Below are positions 1 through 7,737 of a stretch of 64,000 bases of DNA, one piece after another. This stretch comes from Shouchella patagoniensis (lineage in GTDB: Bacteria > Bacillota > Bacilli > Bacillales > Bacillaceae_D). The stretch spans positions 2,168,565-2,232,564 of the forward strand of contig NZ_KV917377.1 of assembly GCF_002019705.1 (NCBI RefSeq), written 5' to 3'. Under the pieces are notes generated by a model. The model was not told the DNA's origin, ran no database searches, and worked only from the letters and a program-made list of their open reading frames with translations. Both the position numbers and the translations under genes were made by a program. Numbering within the stretch: position 1 is the stretch's first letter; the number at the start of each line of letters is the position of its first letter.

Positions 1-33
1 AATAAAGGATGTATGTAGCTTAAAACCCGTCAC

Positions 34-89
34 AAAAAAGCACCCCATTAGTCGTGTGTATGAGACAACGACAATGGCGGTGCTTTTTT
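34..89. terminator. Bidirectional rho-independent terminator
   Basis: A-rich and T-rich ends flank a long stem (GCACC...ATT...GTCGT pairing with ACGAC...AAT...GGTGC). It lies just past the stop of the minus-strand hydrolase at 111 and would also stop transcripts entering from the left edge. Confidence 0.8.
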
Positions 90-110
90 ATAGGCAGTGT
101 CAGAGTAGAA

Positions 111-971
111 TTAGTTTAAACGCTCTTTTAGGAAGTGTTTTATTAAGCTAGCGCTTATTTCCAGGTCTTCTTCCAACGGAAAGTGACCTGTATTCAATAA
201 ATGCACTTCACAATCTTTAAGGTCGTCTTGGAAAGCTAGTGCTCCTTTAGGTCCAAAGAACATATCGTTTTTTCCCCAAGCTACCAATGTAGGAGGTTGA
301 TACGTCCTAAAGTATTCTTGCCAGACTGGATATTGTTTCACATTATCTTGATAATCGTAATACAAGGCAAGCTGTATCTCGTCATTCCCTTCGCGATCCA
401 ATACAAATTGATCCATCTTCCATGCATCTGGACTTATGAAATCAGGATTGCGCGTTCCATCTCTATATTGATGTTCCGTGAATTCGATCTTTAAAAGTAA
501 TCGTAAGTTGTTCTTGTTTTCCTCAGTAGGATTCTCCCAATATGTGCGAATGGGATTCCAAGCAGCCATCAACCCCTCTTCATAGGCATTGCCATTCTGA
601 GTGATAATGGCTTGAATTCGTTCAGGATGTAAAACCGCCAATCTAAATCCAATCGGAGCCCCATAATCATGGACATAGATACTGTACTTTTTCAGATTTA
701 TTTTCTCTATGAACGTATTCATTAATTGTGCAAGGTTATTAAAACTGTATTCAAATTCTTCCATGCTTGGTTGATCACTATTGCCGAAACCAGGATAGTC
801 AGGTGCGATCACATGATAATCATCCATCAGCTTTGGGATTAGATTTCGGTACATATGTGAAGAAGAAGGAAATCCGTGAAATAAAAGAATAGTAGGTTTT
901 TTCCTATTACCAGCTTCCCTATAAAAGATCGTAATTTCTCCTATTTTCTCTGATTTGTATTGTATCATCAT
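111..971 (-). CDS. Alpha/beta hydrolase, haloalkane dehalogenase / epoxide hydrolase type
   Basis: A 286-residue soluble alpha/beta-hydrolase. Seen directly: the oxyanion-hole HGFPSS motif near residue 33, a nucleophile elbow H-D-Y-G-A-P near residue 102 in which the nucleophile is Asp rather than Ser, and the catalytic His in NTGHFPLEED near the C-terminus. Asp at the elbow is typical of the haloalkane dehalogenase and epoxide hydrolase branch, so hydrolysis of an epoxide or halide is more likely than ester cleavage; the substrate cannot be read from sequence. A GAGGTG ribosome site precedes the ATG at 971. It is transcribed divergently from the CGNR regulator at 1155 across a 183-bp gap holding repeated GGTTATA motifs, so that regulator may control it. 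Confidence 0.85.
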   Translation of the reverse strand: MMIQYKSEKIGEITIFYREAGNRKKPTILLFHGFPSSSHMYRNLIPKLMDDYHVIAPDYPGFGNSDQPSMEEFEYSFNNLAQLMNTFIEKINLKKYSIYVHDYGAPIGFRLAVLHPERIQAIITQNGNAYEEGLMAAWNPIRTYWENPTEENKNNLRLLLKIEFTEHQYRDGTRNPDFISPDAWKMDQFVLDREGNDEIQLALYYDYQDNVKQYPVWQEYFRTYQPPTLVAWGKNDMFFGPKGALAFQDDLKDCEVHLLNTGHFPLEEDLEISASLIKHFLKERLN

Positions 972-1045
972 TTTTTCACCTCATTATTTTTTTGCAAGCA
1001 GTGTAACAAAAGAAAATTTTATGATAATTTATGAGTCACCCCTTA

Positions 1046-1134
1046 TATAACCATTAATATTTATTTTTAGCGGTTATAAAACAATCGTACCTCTATTTAC
1101 ATAACTTGTAAACAGTTATTTTAGTGGTTATAAT
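1046..1134 (+). promoter_or_regulatory. Promoter and GGTTATA repeats between the hydrolase and the CGNR gene
   Basis: A good sigma-A promoter faces the CGNR gene: -35 TTGTAA at 1106-1111, a 17-base spacer, and -10 TATAAT at 1129-1134. The heptamer GGTTATA occurs at 1072-1078 and 1126-1132, the latter overlapping the -10, and inverted as TATAACC at 1046-1052. The repeats are visible; a role as operators for the CGNR protein is inference. Confidence 0.55.
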
Positions 1135-1154
1135 GTAGTTGAGGTGAAATAGGA

Positions 1155-1724
1155 ATGGACAAATTAATACTTTCATTAGGTGGGACACCTTGGCTAAATT
1201 TAGTCAACACGACTTATACATCTGAGAAAAAAACGGTTGATATTCTAAACGACCATTCAACTGCACAAGCGTGGTTGAATGAGAATGGTTTCTTTCACAA
1301 AGAAGAACAACGTATAGGGAAAGAAATGATAGAAGATCTTAAATCCCTTCGAGAACGATGCAAGCAAGCATTGAAAGACTTAACGAATGATGGAAAGCTG
1401 TCCTCTACTTCAATAGAACGATTAAATCAACAAGTGAAAAACGTCCAAATTGGTCTAACGATCCAATCGGATAACGAGAAAACAATACTTCTTACTAAAG
1501 GAATAACACCTAAGGATGATCTACTATATAAAATAATTGAATCCATTTTTCACACAATCGAAACGGTGGCTGTTTCTCGTATTAGAAATTGCGAGCATCA
1601 AGAGTGTCAACTCTATTTCGTGGATACATCCAAATCAGGTAAAAGACGCTGGTGTAGTATGGAGCTATGTGGTAATCGCCAAAAAGCGGCTGAATTTTAC
1701 GCGAGGAAAAAAGAAATGAAATGA
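1155..1724 (+). CDS. CGNR zinc-finger / ABATE-domain transcriptional regulator
   Basis: 189 residues. The N-terminal part (LGGTPWLNLVNT) resembles ABATE domains, a putative stress-sensing fold. The C-terminus carries the CGNR zinc finger: two cysteines in NCEHQECQLYFVD near residue 145, then R-W-C-S-M-E-L-C-G-N-R, which names the family. Such proteins are treated as DNA-binding regulators. A GAGGTGAAATAGGA ribosome site lies before the ATG, and the promoter at 1106-1134 drives it. It faces away from the hydrolase at 111-971, suggesting local control of that gene and autoregulation. Confidence 0.85.
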   Translation: MDKLILSLGGTPWLNLVNTTYTSEKKTVDILNDHSTAQAWLNENGFFHKEEQRIGKEMIEDLKSLRERCKQALKDLTNDGKLSSTSIERLNQQVKNVQIGLTIQSDNEKTILLTKGITPKDDLLYKIIESIFHTIETVAVSRIRNCEHQECQLYFVDTSKSGKRRWCSMELCGNRQKAAEFYARKKEMK

Positions 1725-1797
1725 AGAGCGGCGTATTCGTATGACAAATCCGGGAAGACTTGTCAAATAAAGACTATCTCAACACTAGAGAACGTCG

Positions 1798-2529
1798 GTG
1801 ACCAAAGAAGCGGCAAAAATGGTCTTGGCCGATGACAACTTCCAAACGATTGTTCATGCCGTGGAAGAAGGACGACGCGTCTACGACAACGTAAAGAAAA
1901 CAATTCTCTTTATCTTGCCAACAAACGGCGCAGGCGGCATCCTGATCATTGCCAGCATTTTCTTAGGAATGACAATGCCCCTGACTCCCGTTCAAATTCT
2001 TTGGGTAAACATGGTTGTTGCGATTACCGTCTCTCTCGGTCTAGCCTTTGAACAGTTAGAAAAAGGAGCAATGGATCGATCACCTCGGAATCCAAAAGCC
2101 AAACTGTTGTCGCCTTATTATCTATTTCGGATTTCCTTTGTCTCCATTATGATCGGTATCGGCACGTTATGGATGAATTCCTTTATGCAAAGCCAAGGCT
2201 ATAGCGGCAGTGATTTGCAAACGGTCATTTTGCAAATGTTTGTTATGGCCCAGTTGTTTTATTTGTTTAACTGTCGAAGTGAATTGGGCTTTGCCTTTAA
2301 CAAAGACTTCTTTCGCAACAAGGCCGTGTTCCTAGTGGCAGGCATTCTAATCGTTCTCCAACTGGCTTTAACGTATCTTCCGTTTATGAATACCATCTTT
2401 CAAACAACACCACTTGAACTCAAACAGTGGACGATCCCCTTACTCATGGGTCTGTTTGTCTTTATTATTGTTGAAGTAGAAAAAGTCATTTCTAAAAACG
2501 TATTAAAGCATGTACGCTCAAGGAAATAA
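1798..2529 (+). pseudogene. C-terminal remnant of a cation-transporting P-type ATPase
   Basis: The 243-residue reading frame begins inside the conserved hinge after the phosphorylation domain (TKEAAKMVLADDNF, EGRRVYDNVKKTI) and continues through the last six membrane helices (for example ILPTNGAGGILIIAS and WVNMVVAITVSLGLAFE) to a normal C-terminus. The nucleotide-binding and phosphorylation domains, including the DKTGT motif, are absent: an in-frame TAG at 1786-1788 lies just upstream and no related coding sequence precedes it. The piece cannot pump ions and is the 3' end of a deleted Ca2+/Mg2+-type ATPase gene. Its codon use differs from the lower-GC regulator before it, consistent with a deletion junction near 1730-1790. 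Confidence 0.85.
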
Positions 2530-2701
2530 GCCGAACAACGAGTAGCGACTTAGGGAAACAACTTCCATCAAACGGACGTCGAATCAAAAGAATTACTTAC
2601 ATTCTGTAAAGATTTTATGAAGAATAGCGAGATACCTTGTATATTCGATTCGAATTGGATACGCTATAAAGGATCATACATTCCAACGTATGTCCCCCTT
2701 G

Positions 2702-2727
2702 CCCCGCTTCCCTGGCGGGGTTTTTTT
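2702..2727 (+). terminator. Rho-independent terminator
   Basis: A six-pair stem CCCCGC/GCGGGG (2702-2707 with 2715-2720) is followed by seven T residues. It lies 170 bp past the ATPase remnant and probably is that gene's original terminator. Confidence 0.8.
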
Positions 2728-2764
2728 ATAACTTAAACCCGCCTTCCTCCAAATTCAACTAGTA

Positions 2765-2889
2765 ATGATTAAATTTGATGTAACAGTTACAAATGATGCA
2801 ATTGATTTTTTGAAAGAAACCTAGAATTATTAGGGGATTTAAAGGAATTAGAGCATGTCTATAACATATCCCCTAATGTCCGAATATAA
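2765..2889 (+). pseudogene. Short frameshifted gene remnant
   Basis: From the ATG at 2765 a frame reads about 19 codons to a TAG at 2822. Moving to the next frame at about 2820 continues sensibly (LELLGDLKELEHVYNISPN) to a TAA at 2887-2889. The two halves join into one small protein of about 40 residues if a single base is restored. No ribosome site is evident and the family is not recognised. Confidence 0.35.
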
Positions 2890-3030
2890 CTTGCATCACT
2901 CCTGTCTATGCCTGCCCGCGGAAAGCGTGCCCCCATTTTTGGGAGCGATAGCGAAGAAACCGAATGTCGGATAAAGGATGATTATTTGACTGGAGGGTGA
3001 TTCGAACTCTTTCATTTTTTCTCATATAAA

Positions 3031-3110
3031 AGGGCCGAGCACTAATATTCAGACGACGTCATTTGTTCGGCCCTAATTATGGCTAAAAGAGTTTTGTCCC
3101 AGGCTCTTTC
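3031..3110. repeat. TGGGACAAAA-type intergenic repeat, copy 1
   Basis: A hairpin (AGGGCCGA at 3031-3038 with TCGGCCCT at 3067-3074) is followed by TTTTGTCCCA at 3092-3101. The same decamer appears inverted at 9458-9467 and 50127-50136. Sequence at 2905-2950 (GCGGAAAGCG, GTGCCCCC) resembles the core of the copy near 50.3 kb, so a degraded longer element may span 2890-3110. Confidence 0.45.
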
Positions 3111-3499
3111 CCTGATCTCCTACCCCCTCCTCCCCCTGTTGTAAACCCACATTTCTCATAAAAAGTACCCCCGTCCTGTGCATAAGATGCCGTAACGACC
3201 TCTTAGCCAAATCTCTCTGCCTCTTTTAACAATCCCTTAACCAACTCAGCTCCAATCCTGCGCCCCTGGTAATCAGGATGCACAATAATATCCTCTAGGT
3301 AGCCATGCTCCAAACCCATACCACACACATAGCCAAACGCTCTGAGACGACCATGTTCGTTCCTTACTCCCGCCCAAAAATTAGAGCGTTCAAATAAAAC
3401 CGGATAATCTTGATCTCTTCTACTCCACCCTATTTGCGCCCAGAGCTCTGGTACTTCTTGAGGGGATAGAGTAGGGTTTATAATTACTTTTAGATCCAT
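3083..3499 (-). pseudogene. GNAT acetyltransferase interrupted by an in-frame stop
   Basis: The intact part (3203-3499) encodes 98 residues with the GNAT core, including the acetyl-CoA loop Q-G-R-R-I-G-A in YLEDIIVHPDYQGRRIGAEL. A TAA at 3203-3205 stops translation after ERFG. In the same frame the next 39 codons clearly complete the fold (EVVTASYAQDGGTFYEKCGF), ending at a TAG at 3083-3085 inside the TGGGACAAAA repeat. The gene is therefore broken by one nonsense codon and its last codons are probably repeat-derived. Confidence 0.8.
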
Positions 3500-3661
3500 T
3501 TACTTTTCCTCTTCTATGTCATCTAACTTAGTTATCCATCAAACACTCAAATGATATGTCATTTTTACATATATGTACTACCCTCAATACATTTACATAA
3601 CATTATATATAGCGCAAAAGACATTTAACAAAATTTACAATCTATTGTGATAAGGTTTTAG

Positions 3662-3739
3662 CAAGGACGGTGTTGCCCTATCCCTTATTTATACGAAGAA
3701 ATCTATCATTATCTTAAGCATGAAATCGAAACAAAAGAT
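3662..3739 (+). other. Lost 5' end of the GntR-type regulator: 4-bp duplication
   Basis: A ribosome site (AAGGACGG) and a TTG at 3673 begin a frame that fails after a tandem TTAT TTAT at 3685-3692. If one TTAT copy is removed, the frame joins the downstream regulator and supplies the usual GntR N-terminus, reading PLYEEIYHYLKHEIE. As it stands the regulator must start within its wing-helix domain. This is either a recent knock-out, a slipped-strand on/off switch, or a sequencing error. Confidence 0.6.
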
Positions 3740-4798
3740 ATGTATAAAAAGATGCCATTACCGACTGAAAAACAACTGTCCACGATGTTTAATGTGAGTC
3801 GAATTACAAGCAAAAAAGCTTTAGATAAGCTTGCTAGTGAAGGTCTCATTCATCGTACGCCTGGTCGGGGATCCTATGTTAGTCAGCCTATTAAACAGAC
3901 TGGTCCTCCTTTAGCTAAAGACCGTTTAATCGGTGTGATATTAAACCATTCAAATGTTTACGGCACGAAAGTACTTGAAGGGATTGAAAAAGAAACTTCA
4001 AAACAGAAACAGCTTGTGGTCGTGAAGTACTCTTATGACCAGTATGAGAGACAAGAATGTGCGATTAGAGAACTCATTGAATATGGTGTGTCCGGCCTGA
4101 TTATTATGCCTTTAAATGGTCATGTCGCTACCCCAGCCATCATGGAAGCTATACTAGCTGGCATGCCTCTAGTATGCGTGGACAGGTATATGAAAGAGCT
4201 GCCCCTTCCGTTTGTTGCTACCGATAATGCCTGCGCAGCAAAGGATATGACAAACTATTTATTAACACTCGGTCATACTAAAGTTGCAGTAGTTACAAAC
4301 GATTATACGCAAATTAGTACGCTTGAACAAAGAATAGAGGGCATCGTCAAAGGTTTTGCCGAGCACGGGGTGGCGATTGATGAACATCTATGGTGCACGA
4401 CACTAGAAGATGAACATAGTGAAGAGCAGGATACCACGGAAACGGACATACAAAAGATTCTGCAATTGTTACAGAATCATCCTGAAATCACAGCAATCTT
4501 TGCACTCAAACATGACCTTGCCACATTAGCAGTAGAAGCAGCTAAAAGACTTTCGCTTGATATTCCATGTGATCTTTCAATTGTTTGCTTTGATCACACC
4601 TATGTCAAAAGTGGTCGATATCCATTTACTCATATTTCTCAAAAGCAGGAGGAGATGGGCTCTACCGCCGTCTTACTCCTTAATCAAAGAATCCAACAAC
4701 CTGATTTCACCGAAAAGGTGGTCCTAGACTACGAGCTTATTATCGGACAGAGCACAATTGAACGTCCGATTTCAAATGAAGGGAGCGTCGCCACTTGA
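3740..4798 (+). CDS. GntR-type DNA-binding, LacI-type sensor regulator (5' end frameshifted)
   Basis: 352 residues as read. Residues 1-50 are most of a GntR winged helix (LPTEKQLSTMFNVSRITSKKALDKL, then GRGSYV). Residues 60-345 form a LacI/periplasmic-binding-like effector domain (IGVILNHSN, GVSGLIIMPLN, PLVCVDRY, FVATDN, SIVCFDHTYVKSG), the arrangement of AraR. The usual first 20 or so residues are missing because of a TTAT duplication just upstream, so DNA binding may be impaired. The stop overlaps the start of the PhnP-like gene (TTGA), placing it first in the transporter operon, which it probably controls in response to the transported compound or a product. Confidence 0.8.
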   Translation: MYKKMPLPTEKQLSTMFNVSRITSKKALDKLASEGLIHRTPGRGSYVSQPIKQTGPPLAKDRLIGVILNHSNVYGTKVLEGIEKETSKQKQLVVVKYSYDQYERQECAIRELIEYGVSGLIIMPLNGHVATPAIMEAILAGMPLVCVDRYMKELPLPFVATDNACAAKDMTNYLLTLGHTKVAVVTNDYTQISTLEQRIEGIVKGFAEHGVAIDEHLWCTTLEDEHSEEQDTTETDIQKILQLLQNHPEITAIFALKHDLATLAVEAAKRLSLDIPCDLSIVCFDHTYVKSGRYPFTHISQKQEEMGSTAVLLLNQRIQQPDFTEKVVLDYELIIGQSTIERPISNEGSVAT

Positions 4799-5613
4799 AA
4801 ATGTTATATATGGGGACAGGTGCTGCCGAAGGAGTACCTGCCATCTTCTGCAATTGTTCTCTCTGTGTACGAGCTAGAGAACAAAAAGGAAAAAATATCA
4901 GAACACGTTCTCAGACACTTATTGATGGTCAGCTTTTAATTGATTTCCCTCCAGATTCTTACATGCATTACTTACATAACGATTTTCCGTTACCTGATAT
5001 CACAAGTTTACTCGTGACGCATAGCCATACCGATCATTTCTACGCAACCGACTTAACCATGCGAACAGAGCCTCTTGCTCATCAGTTTGCGGGGATCATG
5101 AACATCTATGGCAACCAAACCGTAGAAGAGTCCTTTTACAAGCATATGCCAGACACGTTTAACGTTGTCTCTAACTATCGCTATCATCGTATTTCCTTTT
5201 TTGTTCCATTTACGATGGGATCATACGAGATTACACCACTGCCAGCCAATCATGACAAAACGGAAGACTGTGTGAACTATTTAATTAGCGATGGTGAAAA
5301 ACAAGTGTTATATGCACATGATACAGGTTTCTTCCACTCTGAGGTCTGGTCATTTCTTGAAGGCAAACCACTTGATCTCATTAGCTTAGATTGTACATCT
5401 GGGGCCGAAAGCGAGGGCACGAATCATATGGGCATTCCTGATTGTGAGCAAGTGAAGAAACGACTTGAAGAATTGGGCTGTACCAATGACCAGACGCAAT
5501 TTGTATTAAGTCACTTCTCTCATAATTGTGGTCTGAACCATGAAGAATTACTGGAGATAGCTACACCCTTAGGTTTTACCATCGCTTTCGATGGATTTGA
5601 AATAACTATTTAA
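4795..5613 (+). CDS. phnP: PhnP-like metallo-beta-lactamase-fold phosphodiesterase
   Basis: 272 residues, TTG start overlapping the previous stop. The binuclear metal motif T-H-S-H-T-D-H is at about residues 80-86, further ligands follow in NHDKTED and YAHDTGFF, and SHFSHNCG supplies a late His. The cysteine cluster F-C-N-C-S-L-C near residue 20 matches the structural zinc site that separates PhnP from other members. PhnP hydrolyses cyclic ribose phosphate intermediates of C-P lyase breakdown. No C-P lyase genes are in the window, so the enzyme may act on another cyclic phosphodiester brought in by the adjoining ABC importer. Confidence 0.8.
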   Translation: MKMLYMGTGAAEGVPAIFCNCSLCVRAREQKGKNIRTRSQTLIDGQLLIDFPPDSYMHYLHNDFPLPDITSLLVTHSHTDHFYATDLTMRTEPLAHQFAGIMNIYGNQTVEESFYKHMPDTFNVVSNYRYHRISFFVPFTMGSYEITPLPANHDKTEDCVNYLISDGEKQVLYAHDTGFFHSEVWSFLEGKPLDLISLDCTSGAESEGTNHMGIPDCEQVKKRLEELGCTNDQTQFVLSHFSHNCGLNHEELLEIATPLGFTIAFDGFEITI

Positions 5614-5629
5614 TAGAGGAGATGGAGAA

Positions 5630-6673
5630 ATGAAGAAACGTTCGCTAGTATACTTGTCAGCCCTTGCTATGTCTATTGGAGCTCTTTCTGCGTGTAATAG
5701 CGTCACCGGTGGTGGAGATGACAATACAATTGTTGTCTATTCCAACGCTACAACGGATGGCGGTAAGGAATGGTGGACGGAAAAGGCCGCAGAAGAAGGA
5801 TTTACTTTAGAGATTGTAGACGGCGGTGGCGGTGAGATCATTAATCGTCTGATGGCCGAGCAAAACCAGCCGATTGCCGATGTAGTTTGGGGTCTTAACA
5901 ATATGTACTTTGAACGCTTGAAGGAGGCTGAGTTGCTAGAAACCTTCAAGCCAGAGTGGGCAGACGAAATTGACCCTGCAAAAGGCGATGCCGACAACAC
6001 CTTTCATCCAATTGTGGACGTTGCCATTCTAGCGATTTATAACTCGGAAGTCTATGACGAAAACACAGCACCCCAGGACTGGCCAGATCTTTGGGAAAAG
6101 GAAGAGTTTCATGGCAAGTATCAGCTTCCAGAAAATCTATCGTCCGCTACCGCTCAAAATGTTCTTGCTGGCCTGATGTCACGCTATCGTGATGATAATG
6201 GCGAACTAGGTGTGTCTGAGGAAGGGTGGCAGGCGATTACCGATTATTATAGCTACGGAGAAAAAACAGTCAGCACAGAAGAAAACTATACCCATTTAGC
6301 TAGTGGAGACCTACCTATCATGCAAATGGGTTCACATGGACTTGGTGTGAGAGAAGTTGAGTTTGGTGTGGAATCAAGTTATGCGACTCCGCAGATTGGT
6401 GTACCACTAAATGTAGAACAGGTCGGAATCATTCAAGGTAAAGATAACCAAGAAACACTTGAAGAGTTTGTAAATTGGTTTGGATCAGCTGAGATGCAAA
6501 GTGCCTATTCTGAAGAATTTAAAACAATGCCATCGAATGAAAATGCACGTGATAAAGTCGATGAGGGCATGGCAGAAATCTTTTCGAATGTAAGCTTGCA
6601 AGAGATTGATTGGACATGGGTCAATGAGCATATGGAAAACTGGGTCGAAAAGATTGAACTAGAAATTTTGTAA
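5630..6673 (+). CDS. ABC transporter substrate-binding lipoprotein (Fe3+/aminoethylphosphonate family)
   Basis: 347 residues with a lipoprotein signal peptide (basic MKKR, hydrophobic stretch, lipobox LSAC near residue 21) and a good AGAGGAG ribosome site. The mature part has the family start IVVYSNATTDGG and the segments ADVVWGLNNMYFERL and LPENLSSATAQNVLAGLM, typical of the FbpA/PotD/PhnS superfamily. It would hang from the outer membrane face and feed the ATPase and permease that follow. Iron ligands (paired Tyr) are not obvious, and the linked PhnP-like enzyme favours an organophosphorus ligand; that choice is inference. Confidence 0.8.
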   Translation: MKKRSLVYLSALAMSIGALSACNSVTGGGDDNTIVVYSNATTDGGKEWWTEKAAEEGFTLEIVDGGGGEIINRLMAEQNQPIADVVWGLNNMYFERLKEAELLETFKPEWADEIDPAKGDADNTFHPIVDVAILAIYNSEVYDENTAPQDWPDLWEKEEFHGKYQLPENLSSATAQNVLAGLMSRYRDDNGELGVSEEGWQAITDYYSYGEKTVSTEENYTHLASGDLPIMQMGSHGLGVREVEFGVESSYATPQIGVPLNVEQVGIIQGKDNQETLEEFVNWFGSAEMQSAYSEEFKTMPSNENARDKVDEGMAEIFSNVSLQEIDWTWVNEHMENWVEKIELEIL

Positions 6674-6709
6674 GAGGGTTTATAGATTGGCCTATACGGA
6701 GGGGCATAT

Positions 6710-7726
6710 ATGATCACATTTCAAAACGTTCAAATTAAATATGGAACCTTTACCGCAATGGAGGACTTACAATTAACGATCAACGAAAATGAGTTCTTTA
6801 CCTTGCTCGGCCCTTCTGGTTGTGGGAAGACCACGGTACTCAGAAGCTTAGCTGGATTTATCCAACCGAGTAAAGGCGAGATTCTCATTGATGGGCAGGA
6901 TGTAACCAATGTTCCCATTGAGAAGCGAAGAATTGGCATGGTGTTTCAAAGCTATGCCCTTTTTCCTTCTATGACAGTCTTTGAGAACATTGCGTTTGGT
7001 TTAAAAGTTGAAAAAAAGAAAAAAGCAGAGATTGAGCAACGTGTTCAAGAGATTGCCGAGAAAATGGATTTATCAAAGGAGCAATTAAGTAAGCAGGTAT
7101 CCGAGCTATCCGGTGGACAACAACAGCGTGTGGCCATCGCACGGGCATTGATCCTAAAACCAAAGATCTTAGTTCTGGATGAGCCGCTTTCTAATCTCGA
7201 TGCAAAGCTCCGAAAAAAGCTGCGCAATGAATTAAAAATGCTCCAGCGTGATTTTGGAATTACGTTTGTCTATGTGACCCATGACCAGGATGAAGCTCTG
7301 TCTCTATCAGACCGAATCGCGGTATTTAACAACGGGCATATAGAACAAGTGGGGACTCCACGGGAGATCTACAATGCTTCCGCAACGAAGTTTGTATGTT
7401 CCTTCATTGGAGATATGAATGAGCTGCAGCCCACTTTCATTCAAGCACTGAATACCGACTATCAACTTGGACTGGACACAGACAAGCAATCCTATATCAG
7501 ACAGGAACGCATACTGGTTCAGGAACCACCTGGTGCTCCTAGTTCTTTTATTAACGTAACAGCTACCCTCGTAGATCAAATCTATCAAGGGATGTATACA
7601 AAGTATATTCTTAGCTGTGAAGGGCAGACCCTCGTATCCGTTTCAATGGAGAATGGTACCTCATCTTTCCAGAAAAACGATACACTGGAATGTTACCTAA
7701 ATCCAAATGAGATTCTTCAATACTAG
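6710..7726 (+). CDS. ABC transporter ATP-binding subunit (PotA/FbpC/PhnT type)
   Basis: 338 residues. Walker A GPSGCGKTT near residue 37, Q-loop FQSYALFPSM, signature LSGGQQQRVAIARAL, Walker B ILVLDEPLSNLD and switch His in VYVTHDQDEALS are all intact. Residues 240-338 form a C-terminal TOBE-like regulatory domain as in spermidine, iron and aminoethylphosphonate importers. A GGAGGGGCATAT ribosome site lies before the ATG. It powers the two-module permease directly downstream. Confidence 0.9.
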   Translation: MITFQNVQIKYGTFTAMEDLQLTINENEFFTLLGPSGCGKTTVLRSLAGFIQPSKGEILIDGQDVTNVPIEKRRIGMVFQSYALFPSMTVFENIAFGLKVEKKKKAEIEQRVQEIAEKMDLSKEQLSKQVSELSGGQQQRVAIARALILKPKILVLDEPLSNLDAKLRKKLRNELKMLQRDFGITFVYVTHDQDEALSLSDRIAVFNNGHIEQVGTPREIYNASATKFVCSFIGDMNELQPTFIQALNTDYQLGLDTDKQSYIRQERILVQEPPGAPSSFINVTATLVDQIYQGMYTKYILSCEGQTLVSVSMENGTSSFQKNDTLECYLNPNEILQY

Positions 7727-7737
7727 GTGGTGTTTCG

